Source: Pseudomonas panipatensis
GTDB taxonomy: Bacteria > Pseudomonadota > Gammaproteobacteria > Pseudomonadales > Pseudomonadaceae
NCBI RefSeq assembly: GCF_900099785.1
Contig: NZ_FNDS01000007.1
Location: forward strand, 62,001 to 126,000
DNA length: 64,000 nt
Direction of reading: 5' to 3'
Every line of letters starts with the position of its first letter. Positions within the stretch are counted from its first letter, which is position 1. The position numbers and the translations under genes are program-made. The notes under the pieces are model-generated. The model saw nothing but the letters and a program-made list of their open reading frames with translations, made no database searches and had not been told where the DNA came from. Below are positions 36,372 through 46,783 of the stretch, in pieces.

Positions 36372-37652
36372 ATGAGCAAAACCAACGAATCCCTGCTGCA
36401 ACGCCGCCAGGCCGCCGTTCCGCGCGGCGTAGGCCAGATCCACCCGGTCGTCGCCGAGCGCGCCGAGAACTCCACCGTCTGGGACGTGGAAGGCCGCGAG
36501 TACATCGACTTCGCCGGCGGCATTGCCGTACTGAACACCGGCCACCTGCACCCGAAAGTGGTGGCGGCCGTTCAGGAGCAACTGACCAAGCTGTCGCACA
36601 CCTGCTTCCAGGTTCTGGCCTACGAGCCCTACATCGAGCTGGCTGAAGAAATCGCCAAGCGCGTACCGGGCGACTTCGCCAAGAAAACCCTGCTGGTCAC
36701 CAGCGGTTCCGAAGCCGTCGAGAACGCCGTCAAGATCGCTCGCGCCGCCACCGGCCGTGCTGGCGTGATCGCCTTCACCGGCGCCTACCACGGCCGCACC
36801 ATGATGACCCTGGGTCTGACCGGCAAGGTGGTTCCGTACTCCGCTGGCATGGGCCTGATGCCGGGCGGCATCTTCCGTGCCCTGGCTCCGTGCGAACTGC
36901 ATGGCGTCAGCGAAGACGAGTCCATCGCCAGCATCGAGCGCATCTTCAAGAACGATGCCCAGCCGCGCGACATTGCTGCCATCATCATCGAGCCGGTACA
37001 GGGCGAAGGTGGCTTCTACGTCAACTCCAAGGCCTTCATGCAGCGCCTGCGCGCCCTGTGCGACGAGCACGGCATCCTGCTGATCGCTGACGAAGTGCAG
37101 ACCGGCGCTGGCCGTACCGGCACCTTCTTCGCCACCGAGCAACTGGGCATCGTCCCGGACCTGACCACCTTCGCCAAGTCCGTCGGCGGCGGCTTCCCGA
37201 TCTCCGGCGTATGCGGCAAAGCGGAAATCATGGACGCCATCGCTCCCGGTGGCCTGGGTGGCACCTATGCCGGCAGCCCGATCGCCTGCGCCGCCTCCCT
37301 GGCCGTGCTGAAAGTGTTCGAGGAAGAGAAGCTGCTCGAGCGTTCGAAGACCCTCGGCGAGCGCCTGAAGGCCGGTCTGCGTGAAATCCAGGCCAAGCAC
37401 AAGGTCATCGGCGACGTCCGCGGCCTGGGTTCGATGGTCGCCATCGAGCTGTTCGAAGGCGGCGACGTGCACAAGCCGGCGGCCGAGCTGGTCGGCAAGA
37501 TCGTGGTGCGTGCCCGCGAGAAAGGCCTGATCCTGCTCTCCTGCGGTACCTACTACAACGTCATCCGCTTCCTGATGCCGATCACCATCCCGGACGCGCA
37601 GTTGGACAAAGGCCTGGCCATCCTGGCCGAGTGCTTCGACGAACTGGCCTGA
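36372..37652 (+). CDS. gabT: 4-aminobutyrate (and 5-aminovalerate) aminotransferase
   Basis: This 426-aa class III PLP aminotransferase moves the amino group of GABA to 2-oxoglutarate, producing succinate semialdehyde for GabD. Visible are SGSEAVENAVKIARAATGR (PLP phosphate), IEPVQGEGGFYVNS, LIADEVQTGAGRTG (Asp contacting PLP N1) and FAKSVGGGFPISG with the Schiff-base Lys. GAGGAA precedes ATG 36372, and a strong terminator ends the gabDT unit. Confidence 0.95.
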   Translation: MSKTNESLLQRRQAAVPRGVGQIHPVVAERAENSTVWDVEGREYIDFAGGIAVLNTGHLHPKVVAAVQEQLTKLSHTCFQVLAYEPYIELAEEIAKRVPGDFAKKTLLVTSGSEAVENAVKIARAATGRAGVIAFTGAYHGRTMMTLGLTGKVVPYSAGMGLMPGGIFRALAPCELHGVSEDESIASIERIFKNDAQPRDIAAIIIEPVQGEGGFYVNSKAFMQRLRALCDEHGILLIADEVQTGAGRTGTFFATEQLGIVPDLTTFAKSVGGGFPISGVCGKAEIMDAIAPGGLGGTYAGSPIACAASLAVLKVFEEEKLLERSKTLGERLKAGLREIQAKHKVIGDVRGLGSMVAIELFEGGDVHKPAAELVGKIVVRAREKGLILLSCGTYYNVIRFLMPITIPDAQLDKGLAILAECFDELA

Positions 37653-37676
37653 TAAGGCTTCGTTCGTTCGAGGAAG

Positions 37677-37703
37677 AGGCCCGCGCAAGCGGGCCTTTTT
37701 CTT
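37677..37703 (+). terminator. Rho-independent terminator of gabDT
   Basis: AGGCCCGC-GCAA-GCGGGCCT stem-loop followed by TTTTCTT, 25 bp after the gabT stop. Confidence 0.92.
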
Positions 37704-37824
37704 GGGCGCGAGAAAAGTTCGCCGACGCTTTCGCCGCTGCCGACGTAAATGCCGCGGCTTTGATCTGTCCCCTGGCATGGAGTCTGCTGCTCGGTTAAGG
37801 TGCCGCGCATCTGAGAGGAACTCC

Positions 37825-39069
37825 ATGACAGAAACCCCCAAGGCTCCGGGCGTGCTGGTCGCCGCCGCTGACCCCTGGAACCGTGAACTGCTCGGCCAGT
37901 TGGTGCTGAGCGTGCGTTGCGATGCGACCATCGAATTCTGCGAGGACGGCACTCACGCCATCGAGCTTTGCCGTCAGCGTGTCTTCACGCTGGTCGTGGC
38001 CGAGCAGGAGCTGCCCGGCGCCGATGGCATCGATTTGCTGCGCCATTTGCGTCGCACCCGGCGCGGCCCGCTGGCGCCGGATTTCATCCTGATCAGCGCC
38101 AGCGCCGATACCGCCAGCGTGCGTGCTGTGTTGCCGCTGGCGCCCAGCGCCTACCTGGTCAAGCCATTCAATGCCGAGGACTTGCGCCAGCGCCTGCGCG
38201 CCCTGCTGGTCGAGCCGGGGCAGGAAGTCGCCTGCGTGGCGCCCGTCGCCAGGGTCGCCGGTAGCCTCGACAACTTTCTCGCTGATGCGCGTGATGCCGC
38301 GGATGGTGCTCCCTTGCTGGAGGAAGTCGGCACCGCAGTGAGCCGCTGCCTGAATACCGCTGAACTCAGCCTGGAGCAGTTGGAGGATGAGTTCGGCCGC
38401 GACCCGCAGATCACCGCCTGCCTGATCGCCGCCGCCAACAGCGCCGCGCGGCACGCTGGCATGCCTTGCCTGACGCTGGCTCAGGCGCTGGCCCGGCTCG
38501 GGCTGGCCCAGGCCACGAATCTGGTGCTTGGCCTGAGCCTGGAGCGTGCCGCCCAGCTCGCCGATCCACAGCTGAAGGCGCGTGCCCAGGGCTTCTGGGA
38601 TCTTTCGCAGCGCACCGCGGAGGCGGCCCAGGTCTTGGCCGAGGACATCGGTGTCGATGCGCCGCGCTGTTACACCGCTGGCCTGCTGCATTGCCTGGGT
38701 GACCTGGCCGTGTTGCGCACCCTGGAGGAGTGGCAGCAGCGCGGCGGGGAGTTGAACGAAGAACTGATCGACGAGAGCCTCAAGGGCTATGGGGCGGGCT
38801 TTGGTTCTACCCTGCGCACGCGCTGGCGCTTGCCGCTGGAGCTGCGTGAGCTGATCGCGGCAGCCTATGGCATGGGCAGTGGGGTGTTTTCGCGCAAGGC
38901 GCTGATCCTCAACCTGGCGGCCGCGGCCGCGCGCTTGCCGGCCGGGCGCGAAGACGAGTTGAAGGACAGCAAGGCGGTACGGATGCTCGGCCTCGGGCCG
39001 AGTCAGCTACGGCTGCTGCAGGGCTTCCTCGCTCCCGAGGTCGCCCCGCCCGAGCCGCTGGACGCGTAG
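37825..39069 (+). CDS. HDOD domain protein with a degenerate receiver domain
   Basis: This 414-aa protein has an N-terminal receiver-like domain (8-125) and an HDOD domain (about 160-360). In the receiver the phospho-acceptor Asp is replaced by E60 (LVVAEQELPGADG), the first acidic pocket is reduced (VLVAAADPW), and K113 is kept (SAYLVKPF). It therefore cannot be phosphorylated conventionally and may be locked on. The HDOD part shows LSLEQLEDEFGRDPQITACLIAAANSA and YTAGLLHCLGDLAVL, lacking the HD-hydrolase metal ligands as usual for HDOD. Such proteins act in Pseudomonas signalling, motility and stress. GAGAGGAA precedes ATG 37825. The target is unknown. Confidence 0.82.
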   Translation: MTETPKAPGVLVAAADPWNRELLGQLVLSVRCDATIEFCEDGTHAIELCRQRVFTLVVAEQELPGADGIDLLRHLRRTRRGPLAPDFILISASADTASVRAVLPLAPSAYLVKPFNAEDLRQRLRALLVEPGQEVACVAPVARVAGSLDNFLADARDAADGAPLLEEVGTAVSRCLNTAELSLEQLEDEFGRDPQITACLIAAANSAARHAGMPCLTLAQALARLGLAQATNLVLGLSLERAAQLADPQLKARAQGFWDLSQRTAEAAQVLAEDIGVDAPRCYTAGLLHCLGDLAVLRTLEEWQQRGGELNEELIDESLKGYGAGFGSTLRTRWRLPLELRELIAAAYGMGSGVFSRKALILNLAAAAARLPAGREDELKDSKAVRMLGLGPSQLRLLQGFLAPEVAPPEPLDA

Positions 39070-39074
39070 CCGTT

Positions 39075-39096
39075 GGGCCGCGCCTGGGCGCGGCCC
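39075..39096. terminator. Hairpin between convergent HDOD gene and argH
   Basis: GGGCCGCGC-CTGG-GCGCGGCCC, a perfect 9-bp stem between the two stop codons. It lacks a T-run. Confidence 0.55.
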
Positions 39097-39103
39097 CGAC
39101 CAC

Positions 39104-40498
39104 TCAGCGCTGGGCCAGCAGTTCCTTGCCGCGCGCCACGGCGGCGCGTACTTGCGCCGGGGCGGTGCCGCCGATGTGATTGCGCGCGTTCACCGAGCCT
39201 TCCAGGGTGAGCACGGCGAAGACGTCGTCGCCGATCTGATCGCTGAACCGACGCAGCTCGTCCAGGCTCATCTCGGCCAGGTCCTTGCCGCTGTCCACGC
39301 CGTACTTCACCGCATGGCCGACGATTTCGTGGCAGTCGCGGAAGGGCAGGCCCTTGCGCACCAGGTAGTCGGCCAGGTCGGTGGCGGTGGAGAAGCCGCG
39401 ACGGGCCGCCTCGCGCATGATCTCGCGCTTCGGCTTGATCGCCGGGACCATGTCGGCGAAGGCGCGCAGGCTGTCGCGCAGGGTGTCGGCGGCGTCGAAC
39501 AGTGGTTCCTTGTCTTCCTGGTTGTCCTTGTTGTAGGCCAGCGGCTGGCCTTTCATCAGGGTCAGCAGGCCGGCCAGGTGGCCGAAGACCCGGCCGGACT
39601 TGCCGCGCACCAGCTCCGGCACGTCCGGGTTCTTCTTCTGCGGCATGATCGAGGAGCCGGTGCAGAAGCGGTCGGGCAGATCGATGAACTGGAACTGCGC
39701 GCTGGTCCAGAGCACCAGCTCTTCGGAGAAGCGCGACAGGTGCATCATCGCCAGCGAGGCGGCGGCGCAGAATTCGATGGCGAAGTCACGGTCGGAAACG
39801 CCATCCAGGGAGTTGCCGGAGATCGCTTCGAATCCCAGCAGTTCGCAGGTGATTTCCCGCTGGATCGGATAGGTGGTGCCGGCCAGCGCGGCACTGCCCA
39901 GGGGCATGCGGTTGACCCGCTTGCGGCAGTCGACCAGGCGCTCGTGATCGCGGCTGAGCATCTCGAACCAGGCCAGCAGGTGGTGGCCGAAGGTGACCGG
40001 CTGGGCGGTCTGCAGGTGGGTGAAGCCGGGCATGATGGTGTCGGCTTCGGCCTCGGCCAGACCGAGCAGGCCCTGCTGCAGGCGAGTGATCTCGGCGAGG
40101 ATCAGGTCGATCTCGTCGCGCAGCCAGAGACGGATGTCGGTGGCCACCTGATCGTTGCGCGAACGACCGGTGTGCAGCTTCTTGCCGGTGACGCCGATGC
40201 GGTCGGTGAGGCGCGCCTCGATGTTCATGTGCACGTCTTCCAGGTCGACGCGCCAGTCGAAGTTGCCGGCTTCGATCTCGGACTGGATCTGCTTCAGGCC
40301 ATCGACGATGGCGTCGCGTTCGGCGTCGGTCAGCACGCCGACCTTGGCCAGCATGCTGGCGTGGGCGATGGAGCCCATGATGTCGTGGCGGTAGAGGCGC
40401 TTGTCGAAGTCGACGGAGGCGGTGAAGCGGGCGACGAAGGCGTCGACGGGTTCGCTGAAGCGGCCGCCCCAGGACTGGTTGGTCTTCTCTACGCTCAT
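39104..40498 (-). CDS. argH: Argininosuccinate lyase
   Basis: This 464-aa enzyme catalyses the last step of arginine synthesis, splitting argininosuccinate into arginine and fumarate. It has [23 protein letters not shown] at the N-terminus, [13 protein letters not shown], the [18 protein letters not shown] region with the catalytic His, and the superfamily signature [28 protein letters not shown] 40498 begins the conserved N-terminus; upstream in-frame extensions are not part of the family. It is divergent from algZ, as in P. aeruginosa. Confidence 0.96.
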   Translation of the reverse strand: MSVEKTNQSWGGRFSEPVDAFVARFTASVDFDKRLYRHDIMGSIAHASMLAKVGVLTDAERDAIVDGLKQIQSEIEAGNFDWRVDLEDVHMNIEARLTDRIGVTGKKLHTGRSRNDQVATDIRLWLRDEIDLILAEITRLQQGLLGLAEAEADTIMPGFTHLQTAQPVTFGHHLLAWFEMLSRDHERLVDCRKRVNRMPLGSAALAGTTYPIQREITCELLGFEAISGNSLDGVSDRDFAIEFCAAASLAMMHLSRFSEELVLWTSAQFQFIDLPDRFCTGSSIMPQKKNPDVPELVRGKSGRVFGHLAGLLTLMKGQPLAYNKDNQEDKEPLFDAADTLRDSLRAFADMVPAIKPKREIMREAARRGFSTATDLADYLVRKGLPFRDCHEIVGHAVKYGVDSGKDLAEMSLDELRRFSDQIGDDVFAVLTLEGSVNARNHIGGTAPAQVRAAVARGKELLAQR

Positions 40499-40732
40499 GG
40501 ATATCTCTCGCGGAAACGGGCAGGAATGCGCGGGCACCCTGCATGACGGGCAAAGTCCGACGATAATAGCAGGCTGAAGGGTAAAACCGACGCGCGCGTC
40601 GACGGCTGTGACGCGGCTCGGCGGCCGGACTTCCCGCGTGGATCGGGGCGCAGTCGACATTTCGCTGTGCGAATGGGGCTGGCGCAGCATGAGGTGCTTG
40701 CCGAGGGAGAGAGCCTTGCGGAAACTGCGACG

Positions 40733-41803
40733 ATGCCAATAGATACCAAGACCGGCCCCCAGCCGGCGAATCAAGACGATTTCTTCATCCCCGAGTTGTG
40801 CCAGTCCGAAGCGCTGTTCAGCCTGATCCTGCTGGCCGAGCTGCTGGTGCTGGTACTGGTGCTGGCGGAGCCGATGACCCCCAGTTTCAACTGGGTGCGC
40901 CTGGCGCTCTGTTCCCTCTTCGTGCAATGGATCGTGCTGCTCTCCGCCGCCGTGCTCTGCCGTCTGCGGCCGTTGCTGGCGCGCTGGCCGGCGTGGCTTT
41001 CGGGCGCGGCCAGTTGCCTGCTGGTGGTGCTGCTGACCCTGGGCTGCACCGCGGTGGCCGACTATTACTCCCTGGGCGGGCCACTGCCGATCAAGGGCGA
41101 GGTCAACCTCTACCTGCGCCATGCCTTGATCGCCCTCATCATGTCGGCCTTGTTGCTACGCTACTTTTATCTACAGAGCCAATGGCGCAGACAGGAGCAG
41201 GCGGAATTGCGCGCCCGTATCGAATCCCTGCAGGCACGTATCCGCCCGCACTTCCTGTTCAACAGCCTGAACAGCATCGCCTGCCTGATCGAGCTGGACC
41301 CGGGCAAGGCCGAGCAGGCAGTGCTGAATCTGTCGGACCTGTTCCGCGCCAGTCTGGCCAAGCCGGGGACTTTAATTTCCTGGGGGGAGGAACTGGAGCT
41401 GGCCAGGCGCTATCTTTCCATTGAGCAGTTCCGCCTGGGCGAGCGGTTGCAATTGGACTGGCAGGTGAGTGGCGTGCCCGCGGGCGTGCCCATTCCGCAG
41501 TTGACCCTGCAACCGCTTCTGGAAAATTCGTTGATCTATGGTATCCAGCCGCGCATCGAAGGCGGCCTGGTTAAAGTTGAGGCGGACTACCGTGACGGTG
41601 TGTTCCAGCTGTGCGTGAGCAACCCGTACGACGAGTCGACCGAGGCTCTGCCGACGAAGGGGACACGCCAGGCGCTGCAGAATATTGCGGCGCGCCTGGC
41701 GGCACTTTTCGGGCCAAAGGCGAGTCTGAGCGTCGAGCGCCGTGACGGACGGCACTACACCTGTCTACGCTATCCATGTGCGCGTCTCATGCAGGAAGCC
41801 TGA
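40733..41803 (+). CDS. algZ: Sensor histidine kinase AlgZ/FimS
   Basis: This 356-aa unorthodox kinase of the LytS/His_kinase family partners AlgR in alginate, type IV pilus and virulence control. The first 130 residues carry four to five transmembrane helices, followed by a short coiled helix. The His_kinase domain contains [17 protein letters not shown] with the putative phospho-site H173, close to the equivalent in P. aeruginosa AlgZ. The ATPase part is degenerate ([17 protein letters not shown], without classic G boxes), as known for AlgZ. ATG 40733 gives the expected length. algR begins 4 bp after the stop. Confidence 0.93.
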   Translation: MPIDTKTGPQPANQDDFFIPELCQSEALFSLILLAELLVLVLVLAEPMTPSFNWVRLALCSLFVQWIVLLSAAVLCRLRPLLARWPAWLSGAASCLLVVLLTLGCTAVADYYSLGGPLPIKGEVNLYLRHALIALIMSALLLRYFYLQSQWRRQEQAELRARIESLQARIRPHFLFNSLNSIACLIELDPGKAEQAVLNLSDLFRASLAKPGTLISWGEELELARRYLSIEQFRLGERLQLDWQVSGVPAGVPIPQLTLQPLLENSLIYGIQPRIEGGLVKVEADYRDGVFQLCVSNPYDESTEALPTKGTRQALQNIAARLAALFGPKASLSVERRDGRHYTCLRYPCARLMQEA

Positions 41804-41807
41804 GCTT

Positions 41808-42554
41808 ATGAATGTCCTGATCGTCGATGACGAACCACTGGCGCGTGAGCGCCTAGCCCGACTGGTAGGGCAACTGGACGGCTATCGCGTCCTTGAGCCC
41901 TCTGCCAGCAACGGCGAAGAAGCGCTCGCGCTGATCGACAGCCTGAAGCCGGATATCGTCCTGCTGGATATCCGCATGCCCGGCTTGGACGGGCTTCAGG
42001 TCGCGGCCAAGCTGTGCGAGCGTGAAGCCCCCCCGGCGGTGATCTTCTGCACCGCCCATGATGAATTCGCCCTGGAAGCCTTCCAGGTCAGCGCGGTCGG
42101 TTATCTGGTCAAGCCGGTGCGCAGCGAAGACCTGGCCGAGGCGCTGAAAAAAGCCTCGCGACCGAACCGTGTGCAACTGGCCGCGTTGACCAAGCCGCCG
42201 GCCGCCGGCGGGCCGGGGCCGCGCAGTCATATCAGCGCGCGAACCCGCAAGGGTATCGAGCTGATCCCGTTGGAAGAGGTGATCTTCTTCATCGCCGACC
42301 ACAAGTACGTGACATTGCGTCACGCCGGCGGCGAGGTGTTGCTGGACGAGCCATTGAAGGCGCTGGAAGACGAGTTCGGCGAGCGCTTCGTGCGTATCCA
42401 CCGCAACGCGCTGGTTTCCCGCGAGCGTATCGAACGCCTGCAACGCACGCCGCTCGGGCATTTCCAGCTCTTCCTGAAAGGCCTGGACGGGGATGCCCTG
42501 ACGGTCAGCCGGCGGCATGTCGCCGGAGTCCGCCGCTTGATGCACAACCTTTGA
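41808..42554 (+). CDS. algR: LytTR response regulator AlgR
   Basis: This 248-aa regulator has a receiver domain (DDEP acidic pair, phospho-acceptor D54 in VLLDIRMPGLDG, Thr in FCTAHD, Lys in YLVKPV). It has a C-terminal LytTR DNA-binding domain from about 140 (IELIPLEEVIFFIADHKYVTLRHAGGEVLLDEPLKALED, RIHRNALVSRERIERL). In P. aeruginosa it activates algD, fimU operon genes and rhl-related targets. It is coupled to algZ with a 4-bp gap, and hemC follows by 114 bp. Confidence 0.96.
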   Translation: MNVLIVDDEPLARERLARLVGQLDGYRVLEPSASNGEEALALIDSLKPDIVLLDIRMPGLDGLQVAAKLCEREAPPAVIFCTAHDEFALEAFQVSAVGYLVKPVRSEDLAEALKKASRPNRVQLAALTKPPAAGGPGPRSHISARTRKGIELIPLEEVIFFIADHKYVTLRHAGGEVLLDEPLKALEDEFGERFVRIHRNALVSRERIERLQRTPLGHFQLFLKGLDGDALTVSRRHVAGVRRLMHNL

Positions 42555-42668
42555 GCGCGGCAGGCCACGGAAGGCCGCCCGGGCGTGGCGGCGGGCGTGC
42601 CGTTCTCGGATAAGCCTTGAGCCTGAAGCCTGTTATCATCGCTGGCAGTCCTTTGTCCGGAATTGCCC

Positions 42669-43610
42669 ATGTCGCCCCGCGAAATCCGTATCGCCACCCG
42701 CCAGAGCGCCCTGGCCTTGTGGCAGGCCGAGTACGTCAAATCCCGTCTGGAACAAGCCCACCCCGGGCTGCGTGTAACGCTGCTGCCGATGACCAGCCGC
42801 GGCGACAAGCTGCTCGACGCCCCGCTGGCGAAGATCGGCGGCAAGGGGCTGTTCGTCAAGGAGCTGGAGACCGCCCTGCTGGAGAATGCCGCGGACATCG
42901 CCGTGCACTCCATGAAGGATGTGCCCATGGACTTCCCCGAGGGCCTGGGCCTGTACTGCATCTGCGAGCGCGAAGACCCGCGCGACGCCTTTGTCTCCAA
43001 CACCTGCGCGAGCCTCGCCGAGCTGCCCGCCGGTAGCGTGGTCGGCACCTCCAGCCTGCGCCGCCAGGCGCAATTGCTGGCCAGCCGGCCCGACCTGCAG
43101 ATCCGCTTCCTGCGCGGCAACGTCAACACCCGCCTGGCCAAGCTCGATGCCGGTGAATACGACGCCATCATCCTCGCCGCCGCCGGCCTGATCCGCCTCG
43201 GCTTCGCCGCGCGCATCCGTGCTTCGATCGGCGTCGAGGACAGCCTGCCGGCTGGCGGCCAGGGCGCGGTGGGCATCGAATGCCGCAGCGCCGACGACGA
43301 AATCCAGGCGCTGCTGGCGCCGTTGCACCACCAGGACACCGCGTTGCGCGTGACCGCCGAGCGCGCGCTGAACAAGCGCCTCAACGGTGGCTGCCAGGTG
43401 CCCATCGCCTGCTATGCGGTGCGCGAGGGCGAACAACTGTGGCTGCGCGGCCTGGTCGGGCAGCCCGATGGTTCGCAACTGCTGCGCGCCGAAGACCGGG
43501 CGCCCATCGCTGAAGCCGAAGCGCTGGGTGTGCGGGTTGCCGAGGCGCTGCTGGCGCAGGGCGCCCAGGGCATCCTCGACGCCGTCTACGGTGAGGCCGA
43601 TCCACAGTGA
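42669..43610 (+). CDS. hemC: Hydroxymethylbilane synthase (porphobilinogen deaminase)
   Basis: This 313-aa enzyme polymerises four porphobilinogens into hydroxymethylbilane in haem synthesis. Motifs: [83 protein letters not shown], and the dipyrromethane-cofactor Cys in [16 protein letters not shown] 42669 is chosen at the conserved start. The stop overlaps hemD (GTGA), so translation is coupled. Confidence 0.97.
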   Translation: MSPREIRIATRQSALALWQAEYVKSRLEQAHPGLRVTLLPMTSRGDKLLDAPLAKIGGKGLFVKELETALLENAADIAVHSMKDVPMDFPEGLGLYCICEREDPRDAFVSNTCASLAELPAGSVVGTSSLRRQAQLLASRPDLQIRFLRGNVNTRLAKLDAGEYDAIILAAAGLIRLGFAARIRASIGVEDSLPAGGQGAVGIECRSADDEIQALLAPLHHQDTALRVTAERALNKRLNGGCQVPIACYAVREGEQLWLRGLVGQPDGSQLLRAEDRAPIAEAEALGVRVAEALLAQGAQGILDAVYGEADPQ

Positions 43611-44371
43611 GCCGCTGGCGGTTGCTGCTGACGCGCCCGCAGGAAGAATGCGCGGCGCTGGCTGCGAGCCTGGCCGAGCAGGGCGTGCACAGCGCCAGCC
43701 TACCACTGCTGGCGATCGAACCCCTCGAAGAAACCCCCGAACAACGCAGCCTGCTGCTCGACCTCGACCGTTATTGCGCCGTGGTGGTGGTCAGCAAGCC
43801 CGCCGCGCGTCTCGGCCTGGAACGGCTCGACCGTTACTGGCCGCAACCACCGGCCCGTCAGGCCTGGTTCGCGGTGGGCGCGGCCACGGCGTCTATCCTC
43901 GATGACTATGGGTTGCGCGTGCACTACCCGGTCGAGGGCGACGACAGCGAGGCGCTGCTGGCGCTGCCGGCACTGGTCGAGGCGCTGAAGGTGCCCGAGC
44001 CGCGGGTGCTGATCCTGCGCGGCGAAGGTGGCCGGGAGTTTCTCGCCGAGCGCCTGCGCGGCCAAGGTGTCGTGGTGGATTATCTGGAACTCTACCGGCG
44101 TACCCTGCCGGCCTATGCGCCGGGCGAACCGCTGCGGCGGGTCCGTGCGGAGCGCCTGAATGGATTGCTGGTCAGCAGCGGACAAGGCCTCGAACACCTG
44201 CGGCGCCTGGCCGCCGAGGATTGGCCGGAACTGGCTGCGTTGCCGTTGTTCGTGCCCAGTGCGCGGGTCGCCGAGTTGGCCCGGCAGGCGGGTGCGCAAC
44301 GGGTGATCGATTGCCGTGGCGCCAGCGCCGCGGCCTTGCTGGAGGCGCTCAGCGGCGCCGACGAAGAATAA
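43607..44371 (+). CDS. hemD: Uroporphyrinogen-III synthase
   Basis: This 254-aa enzyme cyclises hydroxymethylbilane to uroporphyrinogen III with D-ring inversion. The family is weakly conserved. Visible features are the N-terminal [78 protein letters not shown] and [15 protein letters not shown]. The start is GTG 43607, overlapping the hemC stop by 4 bp. hemX follows by 22 bp. Confidence 0.93.
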   Translation: MSRWRLLLTRPQEECAALAASLAEQGVHSASLPLLAIEPLEETPEQRSLLLDLDRYCAVVVVSKPAARLGLERLDRYWPQPPARQAWFAVGAATASILDDYGLRVHYPVEGDDSEALLALPALVEALKVPEPRVLILRGEGGREFLAERLRGQGVVVDYLELYRRTLPAYAPGEPLRRVRAERLNGLLVSSGQGLEHLRRLAAEDWPELAALPLFVPSARVAELARQAGAQRVIDCRGASAAALLEALSGADEE

Positions 44372-44393
44372 TTTCCGAGCGAAGGATGGACCT

Positions 44394-45500
44394 GTGAGCG
44401 AAGCCGTCACTCCCCAAGACACCCCGCAAAACACACCCGCCGAGCCGGCGCCCGCCAAGAGCGGCAATGGGCTCGCCGCCCTGGCCCTGCTGATCGGCAT
44501 CGCCGGCCTGGGCGCCGGTGGCTGGGGCCTCTGGCAGGTCAAACAGTTGCAGGCCGTCGACCACGCCCGCTCGGCGCAGTTGGATGAAGCCCGTGGCCAG
44601 GCGCAGAGCCTGAAGCAGAGTGCGCAGGCGCTGTCGAAGCGCATCGATGGGCTGCCCAGCGCCGATGAACTGGAGGCTCGCCGCCGCCTGGTGGTGGAGC
44701 TGCAAGGTGACCAGCAGCAACTCGCCCAGCAACTCAAGCAGGTGCTGGGGCAGAGCCGCCAGCAATGGCGCCTGGCCGAAGCCGAGCACCTGCTGCGTCT
44801 CGCCAGTCTGCGCCTGTCCGCGCTGCAGGACGTGGAAAGTGCGACCCAACTGGTACAGGGCGCCGATGACATCCTGCGCGCACAGAACGATCCGGGTGCC
44901 TTCGCCGCGCGCGCGCAACTGGCGAAGAGCCTGGAAGCGCTGCGCAGCCTGCCGCAGCCGGACCGCACCGGGCTGTTCCTGCAACTGGGCGCCCTGCGCG
45001 ATCAGGCGGCGCAATTGCAGCCGCTGGAGCCGACCTTCCAGGCCGGCCCGGTGCAGAGCGCCGGCACCGCCTGGGGCGATGGCAGCAACACCCTGGATCA
45101 ATGGTGGGAGCGCATCTCGCGTTACGTGCGCATCGACTTCAACGCTGGCCAGGACATTCGCCCGCTGCTTTCCGGGCAGCAACTGACCCGTGTGCGCCTG
45201 GCCCTGAGCCTTGCCCTCGAACAGGCCCAATGGGCCGCGCTGAATGGCAAGCAGGAGGTCTACCAGCAGTCGCTCAAGCAGGCCCGGCAGATTCTCGGCG
45301 ACTTCTTCAACGCCGAGCTGGCCGATAGCCGCGCCCTGGGGCTGCGCATCGACGAGTTGGCGCAGCAGCCGGTCAGCGTGCAGGCGCCCGACCTGGCGCC
45401 TGCCCTCAGCGCGCTGCAGGCCTACCTGGCGCGCCGTGATAGTGCCGCCGATCCGCAGGCCCAGCCGGTCGCGCCCGCGGCGCAGGAGAGCCGCCCATGA
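44394..45500 (+). CDS. hemX: HemX-like membrane protein
   Basis: This 368-aa protein has a short cytoplasmic N-terminus, one transmembrane helix at about 27-45 (GLAALALLIGIAGLGAGGWGLW), then a long coiled coil (50-125, heptads with many Gln and Leu) and a helical periplasmic domain (WRLAEAEHLLRLASLRLSALQDVESA). It is often annotated as uroporphyrinogen-III C-methyltransferase because of its operon, but it lacks any methyltransferase domain and that name is misleading. The start is GTG 44394. Its stop overlaps hemY by 4 bp (ATGA). Confidence 0.9.
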   Translation: MSEAVTPQDTPQNTPAEPAPAKSGNGLAALALLIGIAGLGAGGWGLWQVKQLQAVDHARSAQLDEARGQAQSLKQSAQALSKRIDGLPSADELEARRRLVVELQGDQQQLAQQLKQVLGQSRQQWRLAEAEHLLRLASLRLSALQDVESATQLVQGADDILRAQNDPGAFAARAQLAKSLEALRSLPQPDRTGLFLQLGALRDQAAQLQPLEPTFQAGPVQSAGTAWGDGSNTLDQWWERISRYVRIDFNAGQDIRPLLSGQQLTRVRLALSLALEQAQWAALNGKQEVYQQSLKQARQILGDFFNAELADSRALGLRIDELAQQPVSVQAPDLAPALSALQAYLARRDSAADPQAQPVAPAAQESRP

Positions 45501-46723
45501 GCCGAGTCTATCTGCTGATCCTGGCCATGGTGCTGGCGGCCACCCTGGTCGGGCTGGCCATCGCCGAGCAGTCGGGCTATGTGCTGATCGCCTACAAGAG
45601 CTTCCGTTACGAATCCAGCCTGTGGACTTTCCTCGCGCTGCTGGCGCTGGCCTGGCTGGTCTATCTGGCCGTGCGTCTGCTGCTGCGCCTGCTCGGGGTG
45701 TCCGGGCGGGTGGTCAACCCCTGGTCGCGTTTCAACCGCCGGCGCCGTGCCGAGCTGGCCGAAACCCATGGTCAACGCGACCTTGCCGAAGGTCACTGGG
45801 CCCAGGCCTTGCGTCACCTGCGGCGTGCCGCCGAACTCGGCGAGCGCAGCCTGCCCAGCTACCTCGGCGCTGCCCGCGCGGCCAATGAACTGGGGCGCAC
45901 CGACGAGTGCGACCAACTGCTCGACCGCGCGCAGGAACGTGAACCGGGCGCTGCCCTGGCCGTCGGACTGACCCGCGCGCAACTGCTGATCAATCGCGGC
46001 GCCTTCGAGCCGGCCCGTGAGGTGCTGGTCAAGCTGCACGAGGAGCATCCGCGCCATCCGACGGTGCTGCGCCTGTTGCAGCAACTGTATGTCAGCCTGC
46101 ATGAGTGGAGCGCGCTCCTCGCCTTGCTGCCTGAGCTGCGCAAAGAGCGGGTGCTGGCCAACGCCCAGCTCAGCGACCTGGAGCGCCGTGCCTGGGGCGC
46201 CGCCCTGGAGAAGGCCGGCGAGCAAGGCCTGGGGCAGGGGGAGGCGGCGTTGCAGCCGCTGAGTCAGACCTGGAACAACCTGCCCTCCGCGTTGCGTGGG
46301 CAGCCGCTGCTGGTGGCCGAGTACGCCCGCCAGTTGCTGCGCCTGGGCGCTCCGCAGGAGGCCGAGCAGGTGCTGCGTCAGGCCCTGAGGGACGACTACG
46401 ACGAGCGGCTGGTGCTGCTCTACGGGCAGGCGCGGGGCAGCGATCCGGCGCGTCAGTTGCAGACCGCCGAAGGTTGGCTGAAGAAGCGCCCCGACGATGC
46501 CGGCTTGCTGCTCACCCTGGGCCGCCTGTGCCTGGCCGACAAGCTCTGGGGCAAGGCGCGCGAATACCTGGAGGCCAGCCTCGGTCGCCAGCGCAGCGCC
46601 GAGACCTGCGCCGAACTGGCCCGTCTGTTGGCGCATCTGGGCGAAGTGGAGCGCAGCAACAAACTCTTCCAGGAGGGACTCAGCCTCCTCGCCGCGCAGC
46701 CGCAGCCGCCGCTCAAGGCCTAG
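45497..46723 (+). CDS. hemY: HemY-type TPR inner-membrane protein
   Basis: This 408-aa protein has two N-terminal transmembrane helices (3-22 VYLLILAMVLAATLVGLAIA and about 38-62) followed by a HemY_N domain and a series of TPR repeats (SLPSYLGAARAANELGRTDECDQLLDRA, GAFEPAREVLVKLHEEHPRHPTVLRLL, GRLCLADKLWGKAREYLEASL). It is unrelated to the Gram-positive protoporphyrinogen oxidase also called HemY. It is thought to organise late tetrapyrrole enzymes or the envelope, and its role is unproven. It is the last gene of hemCDXY; a terminator follows. Confidence 0.92.
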   Translation: MSRVYLLILAMVLAATLVGLAIAEQSGYVLIAYKSFRYESSLWTFLALLALAWLVYLAVRLLLRLLGVSGRVVNPWSRFNRRRRAELAETHGQRDLAEGHWAQALRHLRRAAELGERSLPSYLGAARAANELGRTDECDQLLDRAQEREPGAALAVGLTRAQLLINRGAFEPAREVLVKLHEEHPRHPTVLRLLQQLYVSLHEWSALLALLPELRKERVLANAQLSDLERRAWGAALEKAGEQGLGQGEAALQPLSQTWNNLPSALRGQPLLVAEYARQLLRLGAPQEAEQVLRQALRDDYDERLVLLYGQARGSDPARQLQTAEGWLKKRPDDAGLLLTLGRLCLADKLWGKAREYLEASLGRQRSAETCAELARLLAHLGEVERSNKLFQEGLSLLAAQPQPPLKA

Positions 46724-46740
46724 CCTCATCGGCGATGCCA

Positions 46741-46765
46741 ACGGCGCCTGCGGGCGCCGTTTTTC
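46741..46765. terminator. Rho-independent terminator of hemCDXY
   Basis: ACGGCGCC-TGCG-GGCGCCGT stem followed by TTTTC, 17 bp after the hemY stop. Confidence 0.9.
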
Positions 46766-46783
46766 ATGGGCTCGCCAACCTCC

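Noticed and set aside
44394-45500. Annotation of hemX as uroporphyrinogen-III C-methyltransferase.
   Set aside because: The protein has one membrane helix and a coiled coil but no SAM-dependent methyltransferase motifs.
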